DNA from: Bacteroidota bacterium
GTDB taxonomy: Bacteria; Bacteroidota; Rhodothermia; Rhodothermales; UBA10348
DNA: 46,600 nucleotides
Direction of reading: 5' to 3'
Assembly (NCBI GenBank): GCA_029262855.1
Contig: JAJCYP010000025.1
Span: 1-46,600, forward strand
Shown here: positions 16,030 through 24,723 of the stretch, piece by piece
Numbering within the stretch: the stretch's first letter is position 1
Layout of the letters: each line of letters opens with the position of its first letter
Program-made: the position numbers and the translations under genes
Notes under the pieces: model-generated
Databases searched by the model: none
The model's input: only the letters and a program-made list of their open reading frames with translations
What the model was told of the DNA's origin: nothing

Positions 16030-17268
16030 ATGCGCAAGCTGCTATACGTTGATTCGTCCTATAGCTTGTCCCAGGTCCGCTCACGCGGCCTCGGGCACGT
16101 CTTGAGGATGCGCTTCCTTGACGGGTATTTCGATCGGGTGTGGTCCGCGCATCCGGTTGATACCCACCCTGCGCTGGATCCTGACATCGGTCCCTCGGGA
16201 AAGCCATTTTGCGAACGCATCTCGGACGACCATGTCTTCGTGCGCGGCAGGTACGGGCGTTTTCCGCTACTGGCTCACGTTGCGCCGCTCAACGCCCTGT
16301 TGGGATTGGGATCCTTCGTCGCAGGGCTAGTCAGACTTGTCCGCCGCGAGAAGATAAAGGTCATCCGCGCTGGAGACCCGTTGATGTGTGGGCTGATCGG
16401 CCTGATCGTGTCTCGCATGACAGGCGCGAGGTTGGTCGTCCGCATCAATGGAGATCACGACATGATCCGCGCTAGCAGTGGATCAGCGATAATGCCGTCG
16501 TTGTTCCGATTTGTCGCGATCGAAAAGCTGATCGAGCGACTTGTGTTGACACGCGCGCATTGCATCGTCGCACCAAGCCGAAACTACGGCGATTTTGCCG
16601 TCCGAAAGGGCGCCGATCGCGATCGCGTGGTGATCGTTCGGTATGGGAACTTGATCGACCCCATCCATTTTGAGGAACCCGAGGCGCGCGGGCTTCCGGT
16701 CGATGAGGCTTTGACTGAAGAGTTGCGCGCGCGGCCGTGGATGGTCCACGTAGGGCGACTTCACAGCATGAAACATGCTACGGATTGCTATGATGTGCTG
16801 CTCAAGCTTGCCCGCGACGATCACGTCACGGGACTTTTGCTAATCGGTGACGGTCCACTGAGGGAAGAGATGACGAGACGCGCGGAAGCGGACGGGCTGT
16901 CCGAGCGCGTTCGGTTCCTCGGAAATATTGACCAGCGGTTGATTGCGCAAGTCCTGCCTTTATGCACCATTGCGCTTTCACCTCTCACAGGGCGGGCCCT
17001 AGCCGAAGTCGCCCTGGCCGCGCTCCCGATCATCGCCTATGACCTCGACTGGCAGGGGGAGGTGGTCGAAACTGATGTAACGGGCGTATTGGTGCCCGCT
17101 CGCAACACCGTGGACATGTCACGCGCAGCCGCCTGGCTTTTGGCGGATGCGTCGCTACGCCGAACGCTCGGCGCCGAGGCGCGCCGTCGAGCGTATGAGT
17201 TGCTCGAACCGGAAGAACAGACCCGGCGCGAGATCGAGGCTTATAGAAACCTTGGTGTGTTAGAATGA
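16030..17268 (+). CDS. Glycosyltransferase family 4
   Basis: 412 residues. GT-B fold: an N-terminal acceptor domain and a C-terminal Glycos_transf_1 domain with MVHVGRLHSMKHA, GLLLIGDGPLREEM and a nucleotide-sugar binding stretch (LPLCTIALSPLTG, then ALAEVALAALPIIAYD). The usual acidic EX7E pattern is weak: ALAEVALAALP has a single Glu. This retaining glycosyltransferase would add a sugar to the lipid-linked repeat unit at the inner membrane. Donor and acceptor are unknown. The stop overlaps the next start (ATGA at 17265-17268). Confidence 0.82.
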   Translation: MRKLLYVDSSYSLSQVRSRGLGHVLRMRFLDGYFDRVWSAHPVDTHPALDPDIGPSGKPFCERISDDHVFVRGRYGRFPLLAHVAPLNALLGLGSFVAGLVRLVRREKIKVIRAGDPLMCGLIGLIVSRMTGARLVVRINGDHDMIRASSGSAIMPSLFRFVAIEKLIERLVLTRAHCIVAPSRNYGDFAVRKGADRDRVVIVRYGNLIDPIHFEEPEARGLPVDEALTEELRARPWMVHVGRLHSMKHATDCYDVLLKLARDDHVTGLLLIGDGPLREEMTRRAEADGLSERVRFLGNIDQRLIAQVLPLCTIALSPLTGRALAEVALAALPIIAYDLDWQGEVVETDVTGVLVPARNTVDMSRAAAWLLADASLRRTLGAEARRRAYELLEPEEQTRREIEAYRNLGVLE

Positions 17269-18413
17269 GCGCCCCCCTGTCTATTGTTCACATGATTCCG
17301 GCCCTGACCAAGGGGGGGGCCGAACGTGTCGCGGTCGACCTGGCTAATGCCAGTACACGCGCAGGTCACAGCACCACCGTAGTTGCCGGCTGGAAAGTCG
17401 CCGAGCAGATTCTGCGGGTCCGGTTGGATCCGGGGGTGCATGTCATTTACATGACCCAAAGAGTTGGTAGCAAGTTCCAACGCTATTGGGCTGGCCTGAA
17501 GTGGGTGCTGGAGAACCGGAAGTGGCTGGCGACGCACGACGTCGTGCATGTTCACTTGACCCAAGCTTCAGTTTTCGGGACCATTCTATTCACCCTGCGT
17601 AACCTGAGTGGTGATTCCAGGCCGGCGATAGTCGAGACCTATCATTGCGTCGGCATGAAGATTCCAGATTACGAGCGCGCCTTTCATGCGTGGAATTGCC
17701 GACGCCGCGACGGGCTGGCAGTGATGGCGCTGGATCCCTATTGGCGTGACTTCATGGGCCGCAGCCCGACTCGAGTAGTCGAGATGATTCCCAACGGCGT
17801 TGACACGCCTGTTGGCCCCGCCCCGCCCGGCTGTGTACGAGCATATCTTGAGGGGATCGGGGTTCCCGCAACCGCAAGCCCGATAATCGGAACAGTTGGG
17901 CAATTCCGAGCGGAGCGGCAGCCCCAAAGCATTGCTCGCATTCTAATCGAAGTGCTGAAACAGACACCCGATAGCGTTCACGCATTGATGTGCGGCTCGG
18001 GCGAGAAGTTAGACGCGGTGCGTGCGCTCGTGGAGGGGGAGGGCCTTGCTTCACGATTTTCTCTACCGGGCACTGTTAACGAGCCACGGCTGGCGATGTC
18101 AGCAATGTCCGTCTACTTGACGATTAATGTGGGCTCCATCACCGGGGTCGCCGCAATTGAGGCGGCATTTTGCGGTGTACCGATTGTTGCGTTGCAGGTT
18201 GATTCGACGTGCTCGCCAAGCGACGATGACTTGATCTGGTCAAGCGCCGCCCCCGAGTCACTGTCGCAGCGCATCCTAAGGCTTCTCGCCGATCCTGAAG
18301 AGCGCGAGCAAATAGCCGCGCGGCAGCATGCCCATGCGGTTGCCAATTATTCGGTCGACAGCATGCTCGCGAAATATATGACGCTCTACCGTCGGGCGAT
18401 CGGCGTCCGGTGA
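17265..18413 (+). CDS. Glycosyltransferase family 4
   Basis: 382 residues. The N-terminus has the classic GT4 motif MIPALTKGGAERVAVDLA. The C-terminal domain shows IGTVGQFRAERQPQS, HALMCGSGEKLDAV and VAAIEAAFCGVPIVALQ (nucleotide-sugar site). It overlaps the upstream glycosyltransferase by four bases, so translation is probably coupled. It would add one residue of the repeat unit. Specificity is not deducible. Confidence 0.85.
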   Translation: MSAPLSIVHMIPALTKGGAERVAVDLANASTRAGHSTTVVAGWKVAEQILRVRLDPGVHVIYMTQRVGSKFQRYWAGLKWVLENRKWLATHDVVHVHLTQASVFGTILFTLRNLSGDSRPAIVETYHCVGMKIPDYERAFHAWNCRRRDGLAVMALDPYWRDFMGRSPTRVVEMIPNGVDTPVGPAPPGCVRAYLEGIGVPATASPIIGTVGQFRAERQPQSIARILIEVLKQTPDSVHALMCGSGEKLDAVRALVEGEGLASRFSLPGTVNEPRLAMSAMSVYLTINVGSITGVAAIEAAFCGVPIVALQVDSTCSPSDDDLIWSSAAPESLSQRILRLLADPEEREQIAARQHAHAVANYSVDSMLAKYMTLYRRAIGVR

Positions 18414-18443
18414 CCGTAGGGTATCCTTAGCAGGAATAAAGGA

Positions 18444-18917
18444 ATGCCAATTACTGACGCAAAAATAGATCAGACTACGAGAATTTTTCATCCTGACCTT
18501 GTAAACTTGTACGGATGCGAGATCGGAGCCCAGACGAAGGTCGGCACATTCGTCGAGGTTCAAAAGGGTGCTGTGATCGGCGCTCGTTGTAAGATTTCGT
18601 CACACAGCTTCATTTGCGAGGGCGTTACTATTGAGGATGAAGTCTTCGTCGGTCATGGTGTGATGTTTATCAATGACATCGAGCCACGTGCCACGACGGC
18701 AGGGGGCGCTCTTCAAAGCGAGGCCGATTGGTCAGTAGCGGAAACGCGCGTGTGTGGCGGCGCGTCCATCGGAACCGGCGCTGTCATCATGGGTGGTGTC
18801 ACGATCGGGGCCCGGGCCCTAATCGGCGCTGGCTCAGTCGTTACGCGAAATGTGGAACCCGATAGCGTCGTCGCGGGTGTGCCCGCCCGCTTCGTTCGAA
18901 CTCGGGTCAGACAATAA
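18444..18917 (+). CDS. wbpD: UDP-2-acetamido-3-amino-2,3-dideoxy-glucuronate N-acetyltransferase
   Basis: 157 residues, the size of WbpD/WlbB. Left-handed beta-helix hexapeptide repeats cover most of the chain (IGAQTKVGTFVEVQKGAVIG, IEDEVFVGHGVMFIND), with VCGGASIGTGAVIMGGVTIG and a C-terminal GVPARFVR. The FIND asparagine-aspartate pattern is typical of this subgroup. It acetylates the 3-amino group of the uronic acid made by WbpA, WbpB and WbpE. AAGGA lies just before the ATG. The next gene is wbpB. Confidence 0.88.
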   Translation: MPITDAKIDQTTRIFHPDLVNLYGCEIGAQTKVGTFVEVQKGAVIGARCKISSHSFICEGVTIEDEVFVGHGVMFINDIEPRATTAGGALQSEADWSVAETRVCGGASIGTGAVIMGGVTIGARALIGAGSVVTRNVEPDSVVAGVPARFVRTRVRQ

Positions 18918-18945
18918 AATAACAATCTAAAAAACGGTTTTGGCG

Positions 18946-19950
18946 ATGATTAATGTTGGAGTTGTCGGATATGGTTACTGGGGTCCAAACCTTGTAAGGA
19001 ATTTTCTCGCGGAGGAGGGCTGCGATGTGTCTTTTGTCTGTGATCTAGACCCCAAACGCTTGGCACGAGTCTCGGGGCAGTATCCGTCTGTGCGAACAAC
19101 TACGGATTTCCGGGAAATGCTGAATGATACGTTAGTCGATGCCGTCGTCGTCGCCACGCCTGTCCATACTCACTTCGAGCTTGCGATGGCTGCACTGAAC
19201 GCCGGAAAACATGTTTTGGTCGAAAAGCCAATAGCGAGCACGGCCGACGAAGCACAGAGACTTATCGAGGAGGCTGACCGGCGGGGCCTCGTGCTGATGG
19301 TAGACCATACCTTCGTCTACACTGGCGCGGTTCGGAAGATGTACGACCTCGTCCGGCAACCCGACTTCGGGCAGTTGCACTACTACGATTCGACGCGGGT
19401 AAACCTTGGGCTATTCCAGCATGACGTGAACGTGCTTTGGGACTTAGCTGTGCACGATCTTTCCATTATGTCGCATGTGCTTGGCGCCAAGCCCTTAGCT
19501 GTCTCAGCCACGGGGCAAAGCCAAGCGCCAGGCCAGCCAGAATACGCTGCGTTTCTGACGGTATACTTCGCAGACATGATTGGACACATAAATGTCAATT
19601 GGATGTCGCCAGTAAAGGTCCGCCGAACTCTGGTTGGCGGTAGTGGCAGGATGATAGTCTATGATGATTTGGAAACCGTCGAGAAGATCAAACTATATGA
19701 CAAGGGAGTCACGATGACCGAGAATCCGGAGGATATCCGAAAAATGCTCATCAGCTATCGAACGGGTGACATGTGGTCGCCCAAGCTTGATGAAACCGAA
19801 GCACTGGCCCTGGAGGTTCTTCATTTTGTCGAGTGCATCGAAAATGGAAAAACTCCAATAACCAGCGGCGAACAGGGACTTGAGCTGGTGCGTATTCTAG
19901 AGGCCGCGGACAAGTCGTTGAGCCAGCGCGGCGCTCCACAAAACCTATAA
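18946..19950 (+). CDS. wbpB: UDP-N-acetyl-glucosaminuronate 3-dehydrogenase (Gfo/Idh/MocA, WbpB-like)
   Basis: 334 residues from ATG at 18946 (a TTG two codons upstream is possible). The Rossmann motif is VGVVGYGYWGPN at the N-terminus. EKPIA near residue 95 holds the family's catalytic-site lysine, and DLAVHDLSIM near 165 the His/Asp region. It oxidises C3 of UDP-GlcNAcA, giving the 3-keto sugar for WbpE. The neighbours wbpD and wbpE support this over other Gfo/Idh roles. A second, WlbA-like enzyme is at 42.9 kb. Confidence 0.88.
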   Translation: MINVGVVGYGYWGPNLVRNFLAEEGCDVSFVCDLDPKRLARVSGQYPSVRTTTDFREMLNDTLVDAVVVATPVHTHFELAMAALNAGKHVLVEKPIASTADEAQRLIEEADRRGLVLMVDHTFVYTGAVRKMYDLVRQPDFGQLHYYDSTRVNLGLFQHDVNVLWDLAVHDLSIMSHVLGAKPLAVSATGQSQAPGQPEYAAFLTVYFADMIGHINVNWMSPVKVRRTLVGGSGRMIVYDDLETVEKIKLYDKGVTMTENPEDIRKMLISYRTGDMWSPKLDETEALALEVLHFVECIENGKTPITSGEQGLELVRILEAADKSLSQRGAPQNL

Positions 19951-19961
19951 ACAGAGCCTCA

Positions 19962-21062
19962 ATGTCTGAAGTACAGTTCCTCGATCTCAAAGTGCAGTAT
20001 GCCACGATAAAGGACGAGATCGACGCCGCCGTTATTCAAGTCTTGGGGAGTACGGCCTATGTTCTTGGTCCAAGAGTTGACGCGTTCGAACAGGCGTTTG
20101 CAAGTGCCCACGGTGCTGAGCACGGCGTTGCCGTCAATTCCGGGACTAGCGCCCTTCATTTGGCGTTACTTGCCGAAGGAATAGGTGCGGGAGACGAGGT
20201 CATCACGATCCCGATGACGTTCACCGCCACTACCGCCGCGATCAGCTATACTGGCGCGAGACCAGTCTTCGTCGACGTCGACCCCGAGACCTGCACAATG
20301 GACCCGTCGCAGATTGTCGCGCAGCTTACGTCGCGGACCCGCGCCATATTGCCTGTCCATCTTTATGGTCAGGCCGCGGATATGGACCCGATCATGGAGA
20401 TCGCCCGCGCTCACAATCTGACAGTAGTCGAAGATTGCGCACAGGCCCACCTCGCAACCTACAAGGGTCGCCCCGTCGGGAGTATCGGGGATTATGGCTG
20501 CTTTAGCTTCTACCCGGGGAAGAATTTGGGAGCCTATGGCGAAGGAGGGTTAGTCACGACGAATGACGGTGCAGCTGCTGAGAAGATGCGGCTCTTACGA
20601 GACTGGGGCCAAGTGCGCAAGTATCACCACGAAGTGCTGGCGTATAACTATCGCATGGACGGCATCCAGGGCGCAGTTTTGGGCGTGAAACTGAAGTATC
20701 TAAATGGCTGGACCTTGCGTCGCCGTAGCCGCGCCGCGCTGTATAGGGAATTGTTGGACGGCTCTGGGATCCGGGTTTCAAAGGAGGCTGCCGAACGGGA
20801 CCACGTCTACCACATTTTCAGCGTATTCCACGACGAGCGAGATCGTCTTCGGGCGCATCTATCGACGGCCGGCATCCAGTCTGGCATGCATTACCCTTAC
20901 CCAGTGCATTTGCAAAAGGCGTACGCCGATTTGGGCCACAAGATTGGCGATTTTCCGGTCAGCGAGCAGGTGGCGAACACGCAGCTGTCGCTACCGATGT
21001 ATCCTGAACTATCCGATAGTGACGTGGCACGGGTGGTCGAGGCTCTGAAAAGTTTCGCATGA
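19962..21062 (+). CDS. wbpE: UDP-3-keto-GlcNAcA aminotransferase (DegT/DnrJ/EryC1, WbpE-like)
   Basis: 366 residues, usual length. The PLP-lysine motif is SFYPGKNLGAYGEGG (Lys near 185). VNSGTSALHLAL and VEDCAQAH are further PLP-site motifs. It transfers an amino group to C3 of UDP-2-acetamido-3-keto-glucuronate, completing with WbpA, WbpB and WbpD the route to UDP-GlcNAc(3NAc)A. It starts 11 bases after wbpB. Bases 21063-21343 downstream hold no clear gene. Confidence 0.9.
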   Translation: MSEVQFLDLKVQYATIKDEIDAAVIQVLGSTAYVLGPRVDAFEQAFASAHGAEHGVAVNSGTSALHLALLAEGIGAGDEVITIPMTFTATTAAISYTGARPVFVDVDPETCTMDPSQIVAQLTSRTRAILPVHLYGQAADMDPIMEIARAHNLTVVEDCAQAHLATYKGRPVGSIGDYGCFSFYPGKNLGAYGEGGLVTTNDGAAAEKMRLLRDWGQVRKYHHEVLAYNYRMDGIQGAVLGVKLKYLNGWTLRRRSRAALYRELLDGSGIRVSKEAAERDHVYHIFSVFHDERDRLRAHLSTAGIQSGMHYPYPVHLQKAYADLGHKIGDFPVSEQVANTQLSLPMYPELSDSDVARVVEALKSFA

Positions 21063-21343
21063 ACCGCGCAGGCCGCAATAAGCCCGTGAAGGCAGGCGGC
21101 TCAGCGAATTACCGCCGGTATTCGGATCGAACGACACCACCCCAGAGGTGTACTCCGAGTTTCATGTGTAGTCAGTCGGCGCTTTTACCTAATCCCGGTC
21201 GGCGGAAACGCTCGGCATGAGGCTAATGAACTGGTGGCGGGGTGACAGATTCACACCAGTTCACTAGTCGGCGGGAACCACCGAGACCGCCCCTTGGCAT
21301 TGGTCGACTCCACGACCAACATTATGACTCATTGAGGTTCAGC

Positions 21344-21937
21344 GTGATCAGGAATCTAAACGACCTAAAAACGTACATTTCCGCCGATTTGAAAAGCATC
21401 GGGCAAGGACTGAGCATCAAGAACTGGATCATGGATCCGGCAATGCGTCTCACGATCGTGATGCGCTTGACCGAGTACTGCCAGAACACGACAAAGCCGG
21501 GAATAGTCACTCTTCCAATATTGTTCTGGTTCAGGATGCTCTCGGTCAAACTAGGGTTCAGCCTCGGGCCGAATATTTTCGGTCCGGGTGTCGCAATTGT
21601 TCATCACGGGCTACTAATCATCGACCCCACCACCCGTATTGGACGAAACTGCCGCATACACATGGGTGTTCACATCGGAGGAGCCGCCGTGTTCGTTGAT
21701 CCGACCAAAGTCAGCGAGTATTCACCGCGCCTCGGAGACAACGTATACATCGGGCCGGGTGCCAAGATCTATGGTCCAATAAAAATCGGTTCGAACTGCA
21801 CGATTGGGGCCAACTCAGTCGTGACAAAGAGCTTTGAGCAGGACGGTTTGCTGATAGCAGGCGTTCCTGCGAAGGTTTTGGCTGAAGGCGAAACCGGCGG
21901 GCGGGCGGTTCGGTTCTTGCAGGACGATAAATTCTGA
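21344..21937 (+). CDS. Serine O-acetyltransferase-like hexapeptide acyltransferase
   Basis: 197 residues from GTG at 21344, chosen because GAGG lies 6 bases upstream (21334-21337). The frame also allows an earlier GTG at 21242 with a poorly conserved N-terminus. The fold is CysE-like: an N-terminal helical part (LKTYISADLKS), then LbetaH repeats with IVHHGLLIIDP, HMGVHIGG, DNVYIGPGAKIYGPIKIG and AGVPAKVL. In polysaccharide loci such proteins usually acetylate a sugar rather than serine. It abuts hisH (TGA-ATG). Confidence 0.75.
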   Translation: MIRNLNDLKTYISADLKSIGQGLSIKNWIMDPAMRLTIVMRLTEYCQNTTKPGIVTLPILFWFRMLSVKLGFSLGPNIFGPGVAIVHHGLLIIDPTTRIGRNCRIHMGVHIGGAAVFVDPTKVSEYSPRLGDNVYIGPGAKIYGPIKIGSNCTIGANSVVTKSFEQDGLLIAGVPAKVLAEGETGGRAVRFLQDDKF

Positions 21938-22567
21938 ATGGGTGATTTGTTGAAAGTATTGATTGTAGATCTCGGAGTGGGAAACATCAATTCCGTCCGG
22001 CGCGTCTTCGAGCATATTGAGGTCGACGCCGAGATCGTAAAAATTCCAGAGAAAGCGCTGAACTGCGACAAGTTGATTTTGCCGGGGGTCGGAGCCTTCG
22101 ACTCCGGTATGGAGGCCATCGAAAGCGGAGGATGGTCGGACGTGCTGAACCACCTTGCTTTCGATCGGCGGGTGCCAATTCTTGGAATTTGCCTGGGGAT
22201 GCATCTCTTGTGCCGCGGGAGCGAAGAAGGAAAACGCAAGGGGCTTGGCTGGATCCCAGCAGATGTTGTGACCTTCAAGCTGCAGGACATGAACCTGAAA
22301 GTTCCCCACATGGGTTGGTGTGTCGTCGCGCCGACTCAGGCCAACCCACTGCTGCCGATGGGCACAGATGAGCAGCGCTTCTACCACACTCACAGGTACC
22401 ATGCGGTGTGCGACAGCGGCGCAAACGTTGTAGGGATTAGCGAGTATGGCTATCCCTTTGCGTCGGCCGTTCGAAATGAGAACGTGTATGGCGTTCAGTT
22501 TCACCCAGAGAAGAGCCACAGATACGGCATGAAATTGCTAAGGCGCTTTTCGGATATAGAATGTTGA
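21938..22567 (+). CDS. hisH: HisH-type glutamine amidotransferase for sugar amidination
   Basis: 209 residues, class I glutamine amidotransferase. The nucleophilic Cys lies in LGICLGMHLLC, the oxyanion region is PGVGAFDSGM, and His/Glu are in QFHPEKS, so glutaminase chemistry looks intact. It overlaps hisF by 7 bases and is followed by wbpG. No other his gene is nearby, so it most likely supplies ammonia for making the acetamidino group on a 2,3-diamino uronic acid, as HisH2 does in Pseudomonas O-antigen synthesis, rather than for histidine. Confidence 0.88.
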   Translation: MGDLLKVLIVDLGVGNINSVRRVFEHIEVDAEIVKIPEKALNCDKLILPGVGAFDSGMEAIESGGWSDVLNHLAFDRRVPILGICLGMHLLCRGSEEGKRKGLGWIPADVVTFKLQDMNLKVPHMGWCVVAPTQANPLLPMGTDEQRFYHTHRYHAVCDSGANVVGISEYGYPFASAVRNENVYGVQFHPEKSHRYGMKLLRRFSDIEC

Positions 22568-23325
22568 GCTTTCGAATTATCCCGTGCCTGCTTCTGAGCA
22601 ACGGTGGTCTGGTGAAGACTCTCCAATTTCGCGAGCCGAAGTACGTCGGTGATCCGATTAATGCCATCAGGATTTTCAACGAAAAAGAAGTTGACGAGCT
22701 GACGGTCATCGACATTGACGCGAGCGTCAGGCAGACGGGGCCCGACTACCAGCTAATCGAGCAGATGGCTAGTGAGTGTTTCATGCCGCTGTGTTATGGC
22801 GGCGGCATTCGGACACTTGACGAGGCAAGAAAACTGTTCGACCTGGGGGTGGAGAAATTGTCACTCCAATCCATCTTGGCAACCGAGCCTGCTCTTCTCA
22901 CCGAGATTTCAAGCATCTTCGGCTCTCAAGCAGTGGTGGCTTCGGTCGATGTGAAAAAGGACTGGCTGGGACGATTCAAGATATTTAGCAAGTTCGGCAT
23001 AAGATTCTCCTACGCCAGTTGGCAGGAGATGGTCGTTGACCTGGTTGAGCGTGGCGCCGGTGAGATCATGTTGAATGCCGTTGATTTGGATGGCACCCGT
23101 CAGGGCATGAACCTTGAGCTGATCAGCGAGGCCTCGAGCCTGGTGGGCGTTCCGGTTATGGCCATCGGAGGCGTCGGCGCACTCGAGGACTTCAAGGACG
23201 CCCGGCTCGCCGGTGCTAGTGCGGCAGGGGCCGGCGCTTACTTCGTGTTTCAGGGCGCACATCGGGCGGTTCTGATCAGTTACCCGCGACGCCAAGAGAT
23301 AGAAGAATTATGGGGCCGAGTATGA
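22561..23325 (+). CDS. hisF: HisF-type cyclase-like subunit for sugar amidination
   Basis: 254 residues, TIM-barrel HisF family with IIPCLLLSNGG at the N-terminus, VIDIDAS, CYGGGIRTLDEA, ASVDVKK and MAIGGVG. The aspartate that is catalytic in histidine-pathway HisF (position 11, CLDV) is Leu here (CLLL), while the second Asp (ASVDV) is kept. That argues against imidazole-glycerol-phosphate synthesis and for the O-antigen HisF2 role, passing ammonia from HisH to WbpG. Overlaps at both ends indicate a coupled three-gene unit. Confidence 0.87.
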   Translation: MLSFRIIPCLLLSNGGLVKTLQFREPKYVGDPINAIRIFNEKEVDELTVIDIDASVRQTGPDYQLIEQMASECFMPLCYGGGIRTLDEARKLFDLGVEKLSLQSILATEPALLTEISSIFGSQAVVASVDVKKDWLGRFKIFSKFGIRFSYASWQEMVVDLVERGAGEIMLNAVDLDGTRQGMNLELISEASSLVGVPVMAIGGVGALEDFKDARLAGASAAGAGAYFVFQGAHRAVLISYPRRQEIEELWGRV

Positions 23326-24488
23326 CCAATCCACAGCAAATCTGCAGTCGTTGCATCATGGACACGACGGCAGCGGACATTACGTTTGATGAGCGTGGGT
23401 TTTGCAATTATTGCACGTCCTTTCTGGACAAGCGACGAAAGCACATTGAGCTAGACAATAACAAGCGCGTCGAACGCCTTGAGACCCTAGTTGATATGGT
23501 CAAGGCGTCCGGAAAAGGACGAAAGTATGACTGCATCGTGGGGCTGTCCGGCGGCGTAGACAGCAGTTGGGCGCTTGTGCAGGCGGTTCGTCTGGGTCTC
23601 CGACCTCTTGCCGTCCATATGGATAGCGGATGGAATTCCGAGCTAGCGCAGAACAATATTTCCAACATCGTACGGGGCCTAAATGTCGACCTGTACACCC
23701 ATGTGATTGAATGGCCTGAAATTCGCGGCTTGATGGAGGCCTTCTTCGAGGCCGACGTCATCGATGTAGAAGTCCTGTACGACAACGCAATGTTGGCAGT
23801 GAATTTTCAGCAAGCCGCAAGGTTTGGGCTGAAGTATATCTTGGCGGGAACGAATATCGCCACTGAAGGAGTCGATATCCCAAAGAATTGGAACTGGTAC
23901 AAATCTGACAAGAAGAACATCATTGGGATATCTCAGAAATTTGGTGGGCCCAAATTGAGGACGTTTCCCGCGATCGGGACATTCGATACTGCGAGATTCG
24001 TGATCATCAACGGGATCCGGTGGATCTCCTTCTTGGATTACTTGGGATACAAGAAATTCGAAGCACTCGAAGTACTAAAGGCGGAGTTCGGCTACAAGCC
24101 CTACCCTCATAAACACTATGAGTCTGTTTTTACGAGGTTCTTTCAGGGATACGTTCTGCCGAATAAGTTCAACGTCGACAAGAGGAAACCTCACCTGTCG
24201 AGTTTGATCATGAGCGGCGAAATGTCTCGGGAAGAAGCTTTGGAGCTTGCTTCGGGAATCGCGTATCCGAGCGAAAGGGAAATGGAAGCGGATAGGCGAT
24301 ACTTCATCAAGAAGATGGGGTGGACCGAGGAAAAGTTCAGGAATTACATGTCCCGACCGGAAAAGCCTCATACAGACTACCCTTCGGAAGCCGCCTTCCA
24401 CGAGAGGCTACTGGCACTTTACCGCCGCCTAAATTTGCGCGTCGGGCGCATACAGTGGAGCCCGGCCAAGGAAGATCACGCCGGTTAA
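23322..24488 (+). CDS. wbpG: N-acetyl sugar amidotransferase (WbpG)
   Basis: 388 residues from ATG at 23322, overlapping the hisF stop as ATGA; an ATG four codons earlier is possible. The N-terminus has two CxxC pairs (CSRC and CNYC), a likely zinc site. The PP-loop ATP-pyrophosphatase motif is GLSGGVDSSW (near residue 72). The enzyme activates the acetamido carbonyl with ATP and uses ammonia from HisH/HisF to form acetamidino. Together with wbpA, wbpB, wbpE and wbpD this predicts an amidino-containing uronic acid in the polymer. Confidence 0.9.
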   Translation: MTNPQQICSRCIMDTTAADITFDERGFCNYCTSFLDKRRKHIELDNNKRVERLETLVDMVKASGKGRKYDCIVGLSGGVDSSWALVQAVRLGLRPLAVHMDSGWNSELAQNNISNIVRGLNVDLYTHVIEWPEIRGLMEAFFEADVIDVEVLYDNAMLAVNFQQAARFGLKYILAGTNIATEGVDIPKNWNWYKSDKKNIIGISQKFGGPKLRTFPAIGTFDTARFVIINGIRWISFLDYLGYKKFEALEVLKAEFGYKPYPHKHYESVFTRFFQGYVLPNKFNVDKRKPHLSSLIMSGEMSREEALELASGIAYPSEREMEADRRYFIKKMGWTEEKFRNYMSRPEKPHTDYPSEAAFHERLLALYRRLNLRVGRIQWSPAKEDHAG

Positions 24489-24723
24489 TACCGCGTCGGC
24501 GAGCGATCCACGGAAGCTACACTCAGCGGGGAAGCGACTGGGTTGCATGTAGGCGCCGTAAGTTGCTTTTCGAGGGCTTCACCCCCCCAGCCGTTATACG
24601 GAGATCGATATTTCGAATGCGACTAGTTTTTCATGGATGTTTTCGCCCTACCTCTCTCCGGCACGGACAGAGCTCAGGGGGGCGATTTGTCAACCCGTAC
24701 AAGTCTGATACGAGATTGCGTCA

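Noticed and set aside
21242-21343. Longer N-terminus for the serine-acetyltransferase-like protein
   Set aside because: No ribosome-binding site and a Pro/Arg-rich sequence. GAGG six bases before GTG 21344 fits better, though not decisively.
21938-23325. hisH and hisF as histidine biosynthesis genes
   Set aside because: No other his genes are present, both are coupled to wbpG, and HisF lacks its first catalytic Asp.
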